53,104 nt of DNA from Flavobacteriales bacterium (lineage in GTDB: Bacteria > Bacteroidota > Bacteroidia > Flavobacteriales_D > Crocinitomicaceae), in the NCBI GenBank assembly GCA_947449575.1, contig CANFRV010000024.1:1-53104 (forward strand), given 5' to 3'. This document shows, piece after piece, positions 26,749-34,801 of the stretch (positions are counted from its first letter, which is position 1; each line of letters begins with the position of its first letter). Both the position numbers and the translations under genes were made by a program. Below the pieces are notes generated by a model that did no database searches, was not told the origin of the DNA, and saw only the letters and a list, made by a program, of their open reading frames with translations.

Positions 26749-28110
26749 ATGAAGATCTACAATAATATCCTTGAAACGATTGGAAATACTCCAATGGTGA
26801 AATTAAATGTAATCACAAAAGATATAAAAGCGACCATTCTTGCTAAAGTGGAAACAACCAATCCAGGAAACTCTGTAAAGGATAGAATGGCTGTAAAAAT
26901 GGTAGAAGATGCTGAGAAATCAGGATTGCTAAAACCTGGAGGGACAATAATTGAAGGGACTTCTGGAAATACGGGTATGGGATTAGCTTTGGTTGCGATC
27001 AACAAAGGATACAAATTAATTTGTGTATTAAATGACAAACAATCCAAAGAAAAAATGGATATTCTTCGCGCTGTAGGTGCTGAAGTGGTTGTTTGTCCTA
27101 CTGCTGTTGAACCGACGGATCCGCGTTCATACTATTCAGTATCTAGACGTTTATCAACTGAAATACCAAATTCTTGGTACGTGAACCAGTACGATAATCT
27201 TTCCAATAGACAGGCACATTACGAGCAAACTGCGCCGGAGGTTTGGGATCAAACAGATGGTAAAATAACTCATTTTATTGTGGGGGTTGGAACTGGAGGA
27301 ACCATTTCTGGGGTTGGAAGATATTTAAAGGAAAAAAATCCAAATGTAAAGATTTGGGGAATTGATACATATGGCTCCGTTTTCAAGAAATACAAGGAAA
27401 CTGGAATTTTTGATGAAAATGAAATTTATCCATATATCACTGAAGGAATAGGTGAAGATGTTTTACCAGAAAATGTTGATTTTAGTATAATCGATCATTT
27501 TGAAAAAGTAACGGACAAGGATGCTGCAGTTATGACTAGAAGGATTGCACGTGAGGAAGGTATTTTTGTTGGAAATTCTGCTGGAGCGGCGATTGCAGGT
27601 TTATTGCAAATGAAAGATGAATTGAAAGAAACAGATGTTGTTGTTGTGTTATTTCATGATCATGGAAGTCGTTATATTGGAAAAATATTCAATGATGAGT
27701 GGATGAAAGAGCGTGGTTTCTTAGAGGAAAACATCAAAACGGCTGGCGATATGGTTTCTAAACATCAAGATGAGCCGTTGGTTTCTTTGTATTCCGAAGA
27801 ATTAGTTTCTCATGCGATTGCAAAAATGAGAAAATTTGGTATTTCTCAAATACCTGTCACAAAAGATGGGGTTTATGTGGGTTCATTAGATGATTCGCAT
27901 GTATATCAGTTATTAGTTGATAATCCAGTTTTGCGCGATGCTCCAATTTCAAGTGTTATGCAGGCTGCTTTTCCAGTGGTGAAAACTACTACATCCTTAG
28001 AAGAAGTTTCTAAATTAATTAATAAACAAACCCATGCTGTTTTAGTAGAAATGCCTAATGGTGGGCATCATATTATTACTCGTTATGATATTATTTCATC
28101 ACTTTCTTAA
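26749..28110 (+). CDS. PLP-dependent cystathionine beta-synthase / cysteine synthase with CBS domains
   Basis: 453 aa. Fold-type II PLP domain: Lys44 in NSVKDR is the expected Schiff-base lysine, SGNTG (72-76) binds the cofactor and substrate, and GTGGTISGVGRY binds the phosphate. A C-terminal pair of CBS modules (about residues 340-453) probably regulates activity. It lacks an N-terminal heme region. Domain makeup matches cystathionine beta-synthase, but cysteine synthase activity cannot be excluded from sequence alone. The BtuF-like gene follows after 8 bp. Confidence 0.9.
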   Translation: MKIYNNILETIGNTPMVKLNVITKDIKATILAKVETTNPGNSVKDRMAVKMVEDAEKSGLLKPGGTIIEGTSGNTGMGLALVAINKGYKLICVLNDKQSKEKMDILRAVGAEVVVCPTAVEPTDPRSYYSVSRRLSTEIPNSWYVNQYDNLSNRQAHYEQTAPEVWDQTDGKITHFIVGVGTGGTISGVGRYLKEKNPNVKIWGIDTYGSVFKKYKETGIFDENEIYPYITEGIGEDVLPENVDFSIIDHFEKVTDKDAAVMTRRIAREEGIFVGNSAGAAIAGLLQMKDELKETDVVVVLFHDHGSRYIGKIFNDEWMKERGFLEENIKTAGDMVSKHQDEPLVSLYSEELVSHAIAKMRKFGISQIPVTKDGVYVGSLDDSHVYQLLVDNPVLRDAPISSVMQAAFPVVKTTTSLEEVSKLINKQTHAVLVEMPNGGHHIITRYDIISSLS

Positions 28111-28118
28111 TCGATTCG

Positions 28119-28904
28119 GTGAAAGAATTTGTTGATCAAATGAATAATACAATCCGCCTTTCGGGAATTCCGAGGCGGATTGTTTCATTGGTGCCATCTC
28201 AAACAGAATTGCTATTTGCCTTAGGTTTAGGAGATCGAGTCGTGGGAATAACTAAATTTTGTATTTACCCCAAAGAATGGTTTCTATCAAAGACGAAAGT
28301 TGGAGGTACAAAAAATGTAGATTTTGAGAAGGTGAAAGCGTTGAAGCCTGATTTAATAATAGGAAATAAAGAGGAAAACGATCAGTCAAACATTGAGCAA
28401 TTAGCTTCTATAGCTCCTATCTGGATGAGTGATATTTCGAATTTAACGGATGCGCTAGAGATGATTCAAAAAGTAGGTGATCTGGTGGGCGAATCTACTA
28501 ATTCGATGCAGTTAATAGCAGATATTCGGCTTCAATTCGATGAGCTCAGTGAATACGTGAAAGCAAAACCTTTTGATTGTAAAACACCGTCCGTTCTCTA
28601 TTTAATTTGGAAAAACCCTAATTTGTCTGCCGGGAAAAGTACGTTTATTGATGATATGATTTCAAAATGTGGGATGATCAATTATGTAAATATCGACAGA
28701 TATCCTGAGGTAGTATTTGATGAAAATAGAGCTCCTGATATTGTTTATTTAAGTTCAGAACCCTATCCATTTAAAGAGAAAGATATTGAAGAGATAAAGC
28801 AATTTTTCCCCAATATTCAAGTGATTTTAGTCGATGGAGAGATGTTTTCTTGGTATGGATCAAGATTAATTCATTCACCAAAATATTTTATTGGATTGCT
28901 CTAA
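28119..28904 (+). CDS. BtuF-like helical-backbone metal/cobalamin-binding protein
   Basis: 261 aa, read from a GTG start (ATG 28140 is a possible alternative, but homologs keep the FxDQMxxTI start). Core RRIVSLVPSQTELLFALG and the long backbone helix are typical of class III periplasmic binding proteins of BtuF type. No signal peptide or lipobox is visible, so it may be cytoplasmic or use another route. No permease or ATPase gene is adjacent. Its last 17 bp overlap the 3' end of the minus-strand gene at 28888. Ligand unknown. Confidence 0.8.
   Translation: MKEFVDQMNNTIRLSGIPRRIVSLVPSQTELLFALGLGDRVVGITKFCIYPKEWFLSKTKVGGTKNVDFEKVKALKPDLIIGNKEENDQSNIEQLASIAPIWMSDISNLTDALEMIQKVGDLVGESTNSMQLIADIRLQFDELSEYVKAKPFDCKTPSVLYLIWKNPNLSAGKSTFIDDMISKCGMINYVNIDRYPEVVFDENRAPDIVYLSSEPYPFKEKDIEEIKQFFPNIQVILVDGEMFSWYGSRLIHSPKYFIGLL
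28151..28181 (+). promoter_or_regulatory. Strong hairpin inside the 5' end of the BtuF-like gene
   Basis: AATCCGCC (28151-28158) pairs with GGCGGATT (28174-28181), and inside it TCGG (28161-28164) pairs with CCGA (28170-28173) around GAATT: 12 bp with a 2-nt bulge. It lies 30-60 nt after the GTG start within coding sequence, followed by only a weak T-run. Attenuator or RNA-stability element are possible readings. Confidence 0.6.
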
Positions 28905-30252
28905 CTCCAAACAAGAACTTTATCGCTTCGTTGATTGTTGAATGTCCTTTTTTTATCACGATATTTCCTTTTAATTTTGCTTGATTGTTACTTGTTTTAC
29001 AAATGGAAACATCAAATTTCTCTGTAGAATCGAATAATTCTATAAAGGAATGAAATATGGGAGTAGCTTTCATAATTGCAACGAGTATTCCTCCTCCCTC
29101 AATTTTTAACAAGGAAGATAGGTTGCCATTTGCTGAAAAAAGCTGATTTGAAGTGTTTTTTAGGATAGTGATGTTTTTTGTCGTTCCGATTGAAACAGTG
29201 GAGGTATTGACTTGTTTTACATAATAAGTAACGCCCGCTATTGTTAATTCATTATTTGAATAAATAGCATTTAATTTTTCAGTCAATCCTGAGTTTGTAA
29301 TGAATGTATTGATAGAGAATTCTTTGTTAAATTCAATCAATATATCAAGGTTTGGTAAAGGATGTGTTCCAGATCTATCTTTCTTAATTTCAATTCCTTT
29401 ATAATTCATAGAAATTGATTTGATTTTTGGTAAAGTATAATCCATTTTGTTTAATAGTTTTGCTAAACTATCTTGCAACATTTGCGGAATTATAGACGAT
29501 GAAAAGTGGAAATCTTCTTTTGAGGTATTTAAAATCAGTTTTGAAGGACTGCAATTGCTTGCTTGTCTCCCAGAAATTGATAGTAATCCATCTACTTCAA
29601 TACTTGATTTTAAAAGCTGTAGTTGAATATCTGAAGTTGCAAAATAAGTTGATCTACCAAAAATATCACCATTCGTTTGCACTTGAAAAACAGAATTCTT
29701 AGCAAGAGGAAATACCATTCTCTTTTTTATTGAATTCTTGAAAAATGTGGTCAATTCTGATTGTGAAAGTTCAATCTCCGAGTCGCTTAAATAGGTTAAA
29801 ATAAATCCAACATGATCAATTGTTTGAACTACCTGATTTTTAACAAGTAGTGGTATTATGTTTTTTTCAAAATCATTCGAATTTTGCAGATTGAATGAAA
29901 CACCAATTACTTTTCCCTCTTTGAAGGGAAGTGAGAAAATAACAATATCTGAAAATAAATTTAAATCAGTTGCATTGAATTTCTCATCTTTAGTTTCTTG
30001 CAGCAAAAGGTATTCTTTTATTTTTTGAATTGTGCTTTCGTCTTTTGCTTCAAAAATAATGGAGAATAGAGTGCTTTTAATCAATTCTTTAGCATCAATT
30101 CGTATAGCTACTTCAGCATCGGAAGGGATATAATCTAAGTTATTGCTATTTTCCTTTTTTAATATGAAAGTGGAAATAAAAAAAATAAGCCATAAAAAAG
30201 ACAACAATACTAATGAAGTTATGATTTGTTTTAATTTGTTTTTATTTTTCAT
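28888..30252 (-). CDS. Membrane-anchored protein of unknown function
   Basis: 454 aa from the ATG at 30252 (MKNKNKLKQ); a longer frame to 30324 would run into the promoter of the divergent acyltransferase. One N-terminal membrane segment (IITSLVLLSFLWLIFFISTFIL), then a large extracytoplasmic body beginning YIPSDAEVAIRID, which resembles the opening of DUF3352/DUF4836-type proteins. Function not recognised. Convergent with the BtuF-like gene, with a 17-bp tail overlap. Confidence 0.7.
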   Translation of the reverse strand: MKNKNKLKQIITSLVLLSFLWLIFFISTFILKKENSNNLDYIPSDAEVAIRIDAKELIKSTLFSIIFEAKDESTIQKIKEYLLLQETKDEKFNATDLNLFSDIVIFSLPFKEGKVIGVSFNLQNSNDFEKNIIPLLVKNQVVQTIDHVGFILTYLSDSEIELSQSELTTFFKNSIKKRMVFPLAKNSVFQVQTNGDIFGRSTYFATSDIQLQLLKSSIEVDGLLSISGRQASNCSPSKLILNTSKEDFHFSSSIIPQMLQDSLAKLLNKMDYTLPKIKSISMNYKGIEIKKDRSGTHPLPNLDILIEFNKEFSINTFITNSGLTEKLNAIYSNNELTIAGVTYYVKQVNTSTVSIGTTKNITILKNTSNQLFSANGNLSSLLKIEGGGILVAIMKATPIFHSFIELFDSTEKFDVSICKTSNNQAKLKGNIVIKKGHSTINEAIKFLFGVRAIQ

Positions 30253-30283
30253 ACGATAAAAGTAGCTTTTTATCTTAAATATG

Positions 30284-30291
30284 TACATTTG
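30284..30291 (+). promoter_or_regulatory. -7 box 4 nt before the acyltransferase ATG
   Basis: TACATTTG matches the consensus and ends 4 nt before the ATG at 30296, the same arrangement as at 9100-9112, suggesting a leaderless mRNA. It would also place the upstream in-frame ATG at 30281 outside the transcript. Confidence 0.4.
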
Positions 30292-30295
30292 TAGC

Positions 30296-30838
30296 ATGAG
30301 AAAATTTTTAAAATTTTTACTCAAGTTGGCTGGATGGAAAATCGATGAGTATGTTCCTACTGGGATTGAGAAATGTGTTGTGGTGATGGGACCACATACT
30401 TCTAATTGGGATTTTATTATTGGTCGTATAACGTTCGCTAACTATGGTGTAAATGCAAAGTTTTTAATAAAAAAAGAACTTTTCTTTTTTCCTTTGGGAA
30501 TCATCTTTAAAAGATTGGGAGGAATTCCAGTAGATAGAAAAACGAATAATAATATTACTGATTTTGCAGTGAAATTGTTTGAGGAAAATAAAAGCTTATA
30601 TCTTGTTTTTACACCTGAAGGAACAAGGAAATATAACGATCGTTGGAAAAAGGGTTTTTACTATATCGCTCAAAAAGCAAATGTTCCAATTTATATAGCG
30701 TATATAGATTATTCTACAAAAAAAGGAGGATTTGAAAGGATATTTGAGCCTACAGGAGATGTAGATGCAGATATACGAGAAATTAAGCAAGTTTTATCCA
30801 AATACAAGGGGAAATTTCCTGAGCAAGGAATAATATAA
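30296..30838 (+). CDS. 1-acyl-sn-glycerol-3-phosphate acyltransferase-like protein
   Basis: 180 aa. The acyltransferase HX4D motif is HTSNWD; the later FTPEGTRKYNDRWKKGFYYIA block matches the substrate-binding EGT motif and the downstream segment. No strong membrane segment, so peripheral. Should acylate lysophosphatidate or a related lipid in phospholipid or ornithine-lipid synthesis. An ATG at 30281 in frame adds 5 residues but falls upstream of the expected transcription start. Confidence 0.88.
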   Translation: MRKFLKFLLKLAGWKIDEYVPTGIEKCVVVMGPHTSNWDFIIGRITFANYGVNAKFLIKKELFFFPLGIIFKRLGGIPVDRKTNNNITDFAVKLFEENKSLYLVFTPEGTRKYNDRWKKGFYYIAQKANVPIYIAYIDYSTKKGGFERIFEPTGDVDADIREIKQVLSKYKGKFPEQGII

Positions 30839-30896
30839 AATAGGCGCACTATCGATGATTAATCGAACTGATGTTATTAACACAGAATCTCAGGTC

Positions 30897-31085
30897 TTAG
30901 GTTGATTTGTGTGATAAAGTCTTTTTGTCAAATCCATAAGGACAATGTTTACATCCATTTTTACAGCAAAAACCTCGTTTCAATAAATATTTTTCAGTGA
31001 AAATTAGATACCCTTCAGGACTAAGATAATATTCATCTATTTCTAGTTTGTCTTTTTTTGAAAAGCCTGACATATCATCGCTCAT
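30897..31085 (-). CDS. DUF5522 small Cys-rich protein
   Basis: 62 aa with the conserved block GFCCKNGCKHCPYGF near the C-terminus, four Cys in a tight cluster suggesting metal binding. Preceded by YYLSPEGYLIFTEKYLLKRG, the other family hallmark. Role unknown. Divergent from the desulfhydrase-like gene. Confidence 0.85.
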   Translation of the reverse strand: MSDDMSGFSKKDKLEIDEYYLSPEGYLIFTEKYLLKRGFCCKNGCKHCPYGFDKKTLSHKST

Positions 31086-31131
31086 TGTCTTGGAATTGAT
31101 AAAATTTCAAATTACTGACTGTAAATTTACG

Positions 31132-31139
31132 TATTTTTG
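31132..31139 (+). promoter_or_regulatory. -7 box for the D-cysteine desulfhydrase-like gene
   Basis: TATTTTTG, a full TAnnTTTG match 41 nt before the ATG at 31181. No TTG at the expected -33 position. Confidence 0.45.
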
Positions 31140-31180
31140 TAGTAAATCGTCAAAAAAATATAAGGAAACAATATTTCTAA

Positions 31181-32122
31181 ATGCTCTTTTCAACTGAAAA
31201 ATCGATTCTTCAAAAAATAGAAGGTGAATGTTTTAAAAAACATAATATTCAGCTGTATATAAAACGCGATGATTTAATTGATAGCGAGGTTTCAGGTAAT
31301 AAATGGCGAAAATTAAAATTTAATATTGAACAAGTGAAAGTGCTAAAGAAAGAAGGTGTTCTGACTTTTGGTGGTGCTTTTTCAAATCATTTAATTGCTA
31401 CAGCGTCCGCTTGTCAAAAGGCAGGTATTCAATCTGTTGGAATTGTTCGAGGGGATGAATTAAATGAAAATTCGAATGAAACGCTTAGAAATTGCTCACA
31501 ATTGGGAATGATACTCAAATTTGTCACACGTGAAGAATACAGATTAAGATACGATAAAATGTATCAAAATGAATTATGTGCTGAATTTGAAAACCATTAT
31601 GTCGTTCCAGAAGGAGGGGCAAATTTTTACGGAATGATTGGTTGTCAGGAGATTATAAAAGAAATTGACATTGATTATGATGTGCTTTTGGTTGCTCAGG
31701 GCACAAGCACTACAAGTTGCGGATTGTTATTAGGCTTGCCCGGTGGAGTACAATTGCACGTTGTTCCAGCGCTAAAAAACTATGATTCGATTGAGTCTAT
31801 GCGAGAATTGTTAAACTATTCCATTTTCGATGAAGAATTTACGGACGAATTGCTTCAAAAAGTAGTTGTACATGCTGATTATCATTTTGGTGGATATGGA
31901 AATTATTCGATGGAATTACTTCATTTTATTCAAAATTTTTACCGACAATTTCAGGTTCCTTTAGATCAAGTATATACTGGGAAAGCAATGTTTGCTTTGT
32001 TTTCTGAAATGGAAAAAGGAAATTTAGATAATAAAACGATTGTATTTATTCACACAGGAGGAATTCAAGGAACAAAATTTATAGAATCAAAAGAAGGATT
32101 ACGTTTATTTGAATTGAATTAA
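31181..32122 (+). CDS. ACC deaminase / D-cysteine desulfhydrase family PLP enzyme
   Basis: 313 aa, fold-type II PLP enzyme. IKRDDL and SGNKWRKLKF near residues 28-45 contain the lysine expected to hold PLP; FGGAFSNHLIATA is the family Asn-His segment, and HTGGIQG binds the cofactor near the end. The two activities cannot be separated reliably from sequence; many bacterial members are D-cysteine desulfhydrases. Transcribed alone. Confidence 0.87.
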   Translation: MLFSTEKSILQKIEGECFKKHNIQLYIKRDDLIDSEVSGNKWRKLKFNIEQVKVLKKEGVLTFGGAFSNHLIATASACQKAGIQSVGIVRGDELNENSNETLRNCSQLGMILKFVTREEYRLRYDKMYQNELCAEFENHYVVPEGGANFYGMIGCQEIIKEIDIDYDVLLVAQGTSTTSCGLLLGLPGGVQLHVVPALKNYDSIESMRELLNYSIFDEEFTDELLQKVVVHADYHFGGYGNYSMELLHFIQNFYRQFQVPLDQVYTGKAMFALFSEMEKGNLDNKTIVFIHTGGIQGTKFIESKEGLRLFELN

Positions 32123-32203
32123 AAGAGTGTTTTTGATGAGGTAGTAAAAATATATGGATAAATCAAAAACCGTAGAGTCTAAATTTTCCGAGTAAATTTC
32201 CGG

Positions 32204-32233
32204 TTGACGAAACAAAAGATACTTGTATATTTA
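32204..32233 (+). promoter_or_regulatory. Promoter of the BBP2 porin gene
   Basis: TTG at 32204-32206, a 19-nt spacer, and TATATTTA at 32226-32233 (one base off TAnnTTTG). The spacing is the Bacteroidota optimum; the ATG follows at 32260. Confidence 0.65.
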
Positions 32234-32259
32234 CGAATGTTTTTGAAAAAAATTATCGT

Positions 32260-33375
32260 ATGTTAAAATCATATCTTTCTATCGTTTTTGTTTTTTTAGG
32301 AATTTCGCTGTTTTCTCAGATCGTAAACACTGGAATGACAACTAATTATGATTCCTTGGAAACAGGGAAAATTTCGATTGGTGGCTATGTGGATACGTAT
32401 TATGGATTTGATTTTAGTCAACCGGAAAATTCCGAGAGGGCTTATTGTGTATCATCTTCGCGCCACAATGAAATAAATGTGAATTTTGCTTACATCGATA
32501 TAAAATATGCAAATGATAAGATAAGGGGAAGAATAGTTCCTGGTTTTGGCACGTATATGAATACAAATTACACGGCCGAAAAAGGGTCTTTGAAAAATCT
32601 AATTGAGGCCAATGGGGGAGTCTGCTTATCTAAGAAAAGAAATATTTGGGTCGATGCTGGGATTATTGGATCACCGTATACAAATGAAACGATCATATCT
32701 AAAGATCATCTAATGTATACAAGGAGTTTTGGTGTGGAATATGTGCCTTATTATTTATCTGGGGTGAAGTTATCGTATCCGATCAATAAAAAAATTAATT
32801 CATTCCTATATGTTATTAATGGCTGGCAAGAAATTTTTGATGTAAATAAATCATTAGCTGTAGGGTCTCAAATTGAATATCGTCCTAATAATAAAGTGCT
32901 TATAAATTGGGATACCTATACTGGAAATGAAAAATCTATTTCGTCCCCTACATTTAGAAATCGATATTTCTCGGATGTATATGTGATTTTTAACAATGGA
33001 AAAAAAATAGCATTTACGACATGCGCCTATGTAGGTCTGCAAAATTTACAAGATACAATAGGGGTTAAATCCAATGCTGTTTGGTGGCATGCAAATTTTA
33101 CGGGAAGTTATGAATTGAAAAAAGATGTTTCTATCTCAAGCAGAATAGAATATATCAGTGATCCTAACTCCGTTTTGTTGCATCCCATAACCTCAGCGAT
33201 TGGTTTTTCTTCTTTTAGCGTAGGAGTTTGTTTGAATGTGAAAATTTCAAAGCATGCTATGTTTCGTGTTGAAGACAGAGTTTTTTACTCACAACAAAAA
33301 GTGTTTTTAGATAAAAATAAGAACGAATCAAACGCGAATAATTTATTGATTGGAAGTTTAACTGTCTGGTTTTAA
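32260..33375 (+). CDS. BBP2-type outer-membrane beta-barrel porin
   Basis: 371 aa. A signal peptide (SIVFVFLGISLFSQ) is followed by the family opening ISIGGYVDTYYGFDFSQP, and later GIIGSPYTNETIISKDHLMYTRS, typical of OmpL-like beta-barrel porin-2 (BBP2). The C-terminus ends in a barrel strand with a terminal Phe (LLIGSLTVWF). Should form a passive channel in the outer membrane. Convergent with folP across 17 bp. Confidence 0.85.
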   Translation: MLKSYLSIVFVFLGISLFSQIVNTGMTTNYDSLETGKISIGGYVDTYYGFDFSQPENSERAYCVSSSRHNEINVNFAYIDIKYANDKIRGRIVPGFGTYMNTNYTAEKGSLKNLIEANGGVCLSKKRNIWVDAGIIGSPYTNETIISKDHLMYTRSFGVEYVPYYLSGVKLSYPINKKINSFLYVINGWQEIFDVNKSLAVGSQIEYRPNNKVLINWDTYTGNEKSISSPTFRNRYFSDVYVIFNNGKKIAFTTCAYVGLQNLQDTIGVKSNAVWWHANFTGSYELKKDVSISSRIEYISDPNSVLLHPITSAIGFSSFSVGVCLNVKISKHAMFRVEDRVFYSQQKVFLDKNKNESNANNLLIGSLTVWF

Positions 33376-33392
33376 TTGTTTATCTAAGATTT

Positions 33393-34250
33393 TTAAAAAG
33401 TAAGTAATTTGATAATTTCTTTTGCTTCTTTCACATCATGTACACGTAAAATAGAAGCTCCATTTTGAAGTGCAATTGTGTTTAAAACAGTCGTCCCGTT
33501 GATGGCATCTTCAGGTTCAATTTCTAGCTTTTTATAGATCATCGCTTTTCGTGAAATACCTACTAACAATGGTTTTTCCAGAATTTTAAATTGATCTAAT
33601 TTTAGAAGTAACTCATAATTTTGTTCTCTGGTTTTCCCAAAACCAAAACCTGGATCTACTGCAATATCATAAATTCCATTTTCATGAAGAATCTTTATTT
33701 TTTTTGAAAAAAAAGCGATTATCGTTTTAAATAAATTTTCGTAATGGGTGTTTTTTTGCATCGTCTGCGGCGTTCCCGGCATGTGCATCAAAATATATGG
33801 ACATTTGTAATGTGTAATTACATTCAGTAGCAAGTGGTCTATTTCCCAGGCACTTATATCGTTGATAATGTCAACCCCATTTTCTAAACCAATTCTTGCA
33901 ACTTCAGAACGGAAGGTGTCGAGTGACAAAGGGATGTTTCCAAATTCAGTTTTAATAGCTTGAAGAGGAGCTAGAATGCGATCTATTTCTTCATCAACTG
34001 ATATTTCAGAAGCTCCCGGTCTGCTCGAATAACCTCCTAAATCGATAATATCAACTCCTTCGAGCAAGAATTTTTCTACTTTTGTTAAAATAGATTTCTC
34101 ATTTGTCAAACGACTTCCCGCAAAGAAAGAATCGGGAGTAATGTTTAATATACCCATTATTTTGGGTTTAGAAAGGTCAAATAAATTATCCTTCAAACGA
34201 AGGTGTTTATTTGCGGGAAAATATGTATCTTCAACCCTTAATTTGTGCAT
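33393..34250 (-). CDS. folP: Dihydropteroate synthase
   Basis: A 285-aa TIM-barrel enzyme joining pABA to the pterin diphosphate in folate synthesis. Signature MGILNITPDSFFAGSR near residues 32-47, then DLGGYSSRPGA, PLSLDT, NDISAW and DPGFGFGKT in the usual order. Complete. Divergent from the DUF1599 gene with only 10 bp between start codons, so each promoter must lie inside the other gene's 5' coding region or both use an overlapping site. Confidence 0.97.
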   Translation of the reverse strand: MHKLRVEDTYFPANKHLRLKDNLFDLSKPKIMGILNITPDSFFAGSRLTNEKSILTKVEKFLLEGVDIIDLGGYSSRPGASEISVDEEIDRILAPLQAIKTEFGNIPLSLDTFRSEVARIGLENGVDIINDISAWEIDHLLLNVITHYKCPYILMHMPGTPQTMQKNTHYENLFKTIIAFFSKKIKILHENGIYDIAVDPGFGFGKTREQNYELLLKLDQFKILEKPLLVGISRKAMIYKKLEIEPEDAINGTTVLNTIALQNGASILRVHDVKEAKEIIKLLTF

Positions 34251-34260
34251 ACTTGAATAA

Positions 34261-34797
34261 ATGAGTCAAACTTCTTTAGAATATACAAATATAATCAATG
34301 TTTGTCGAGAAATTTTCTCCAAGAAAACAAAAGATTATGGAACGGCTTGGCGTATCTTGCGTCCAAGTTCTTTGACCGATCAAATTTTTATCAAAGCTCA
34401 ACGTATACGTACGATTCAGGAGACAGGAGTGAATAGAGTGGGTGAAAGTATTGATGCTGAATTTATCGCAATTGTCAATTATTGTCTCATGGCAATTATA
34501 CAAGTTCGTGAAAAAGATCTGGATGAAGTTGAAATTAATCCAGATTTAGCTATTTCGTTATATGATAAATATTCTACAGAAGCTTTTGATTTGATGATGA
34601 AAAAAAATCATGATTATGGAGAAGCATGGAGAGATATGCGTGTAAGTTCATTGACCGATTTAATCTTGATGAAAATTTTACGGGTGAAACAAATTGAAGA
34701 TAATAACGGTTCTACACTAATTAGTGAAGGTATTGATGCAAATTATTTTGATATGCTTAATTACTCCATATTTGCATTAATTCACTTAAAAATTTAA
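34261..34797 (+). CDS. DUF1599 domain protein
   Basis: 178 aa made of two copies of one ~80-residue module: KDYGTAWRILRPSSLTDQIFIKA...GESIDAEF in the first half and HDYGEAWRDMRVSSLTDLILMKI...SEGIDANY in the second. Conserved in Bacteroidota beside folP; the E/D pattern hints at an all-helical nucleotide pyrophosphohydrolase relative, but activity is unknown. Begins the operon-like block ending at clpS; 4 bp to the next gene. Confidence 0.88.
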   Translation: MSQTSLEYTNIINVCREIFSKKTKDYGTAWRILRPSSLTDQIFIKAQRIRTIQETGVNRVGESIDAEFIAIVNYCLMAIIQVREKDLDEVEINPDLAISLYDKYSTEAFDLMMKKNHDYGEAWRDMRVSSLTDLILMKILRVKQIEDNNGSTLISEGIDANYFDMLNYSIFALIHLKI

Positions 34798-34801
34798 GCG
34801 T

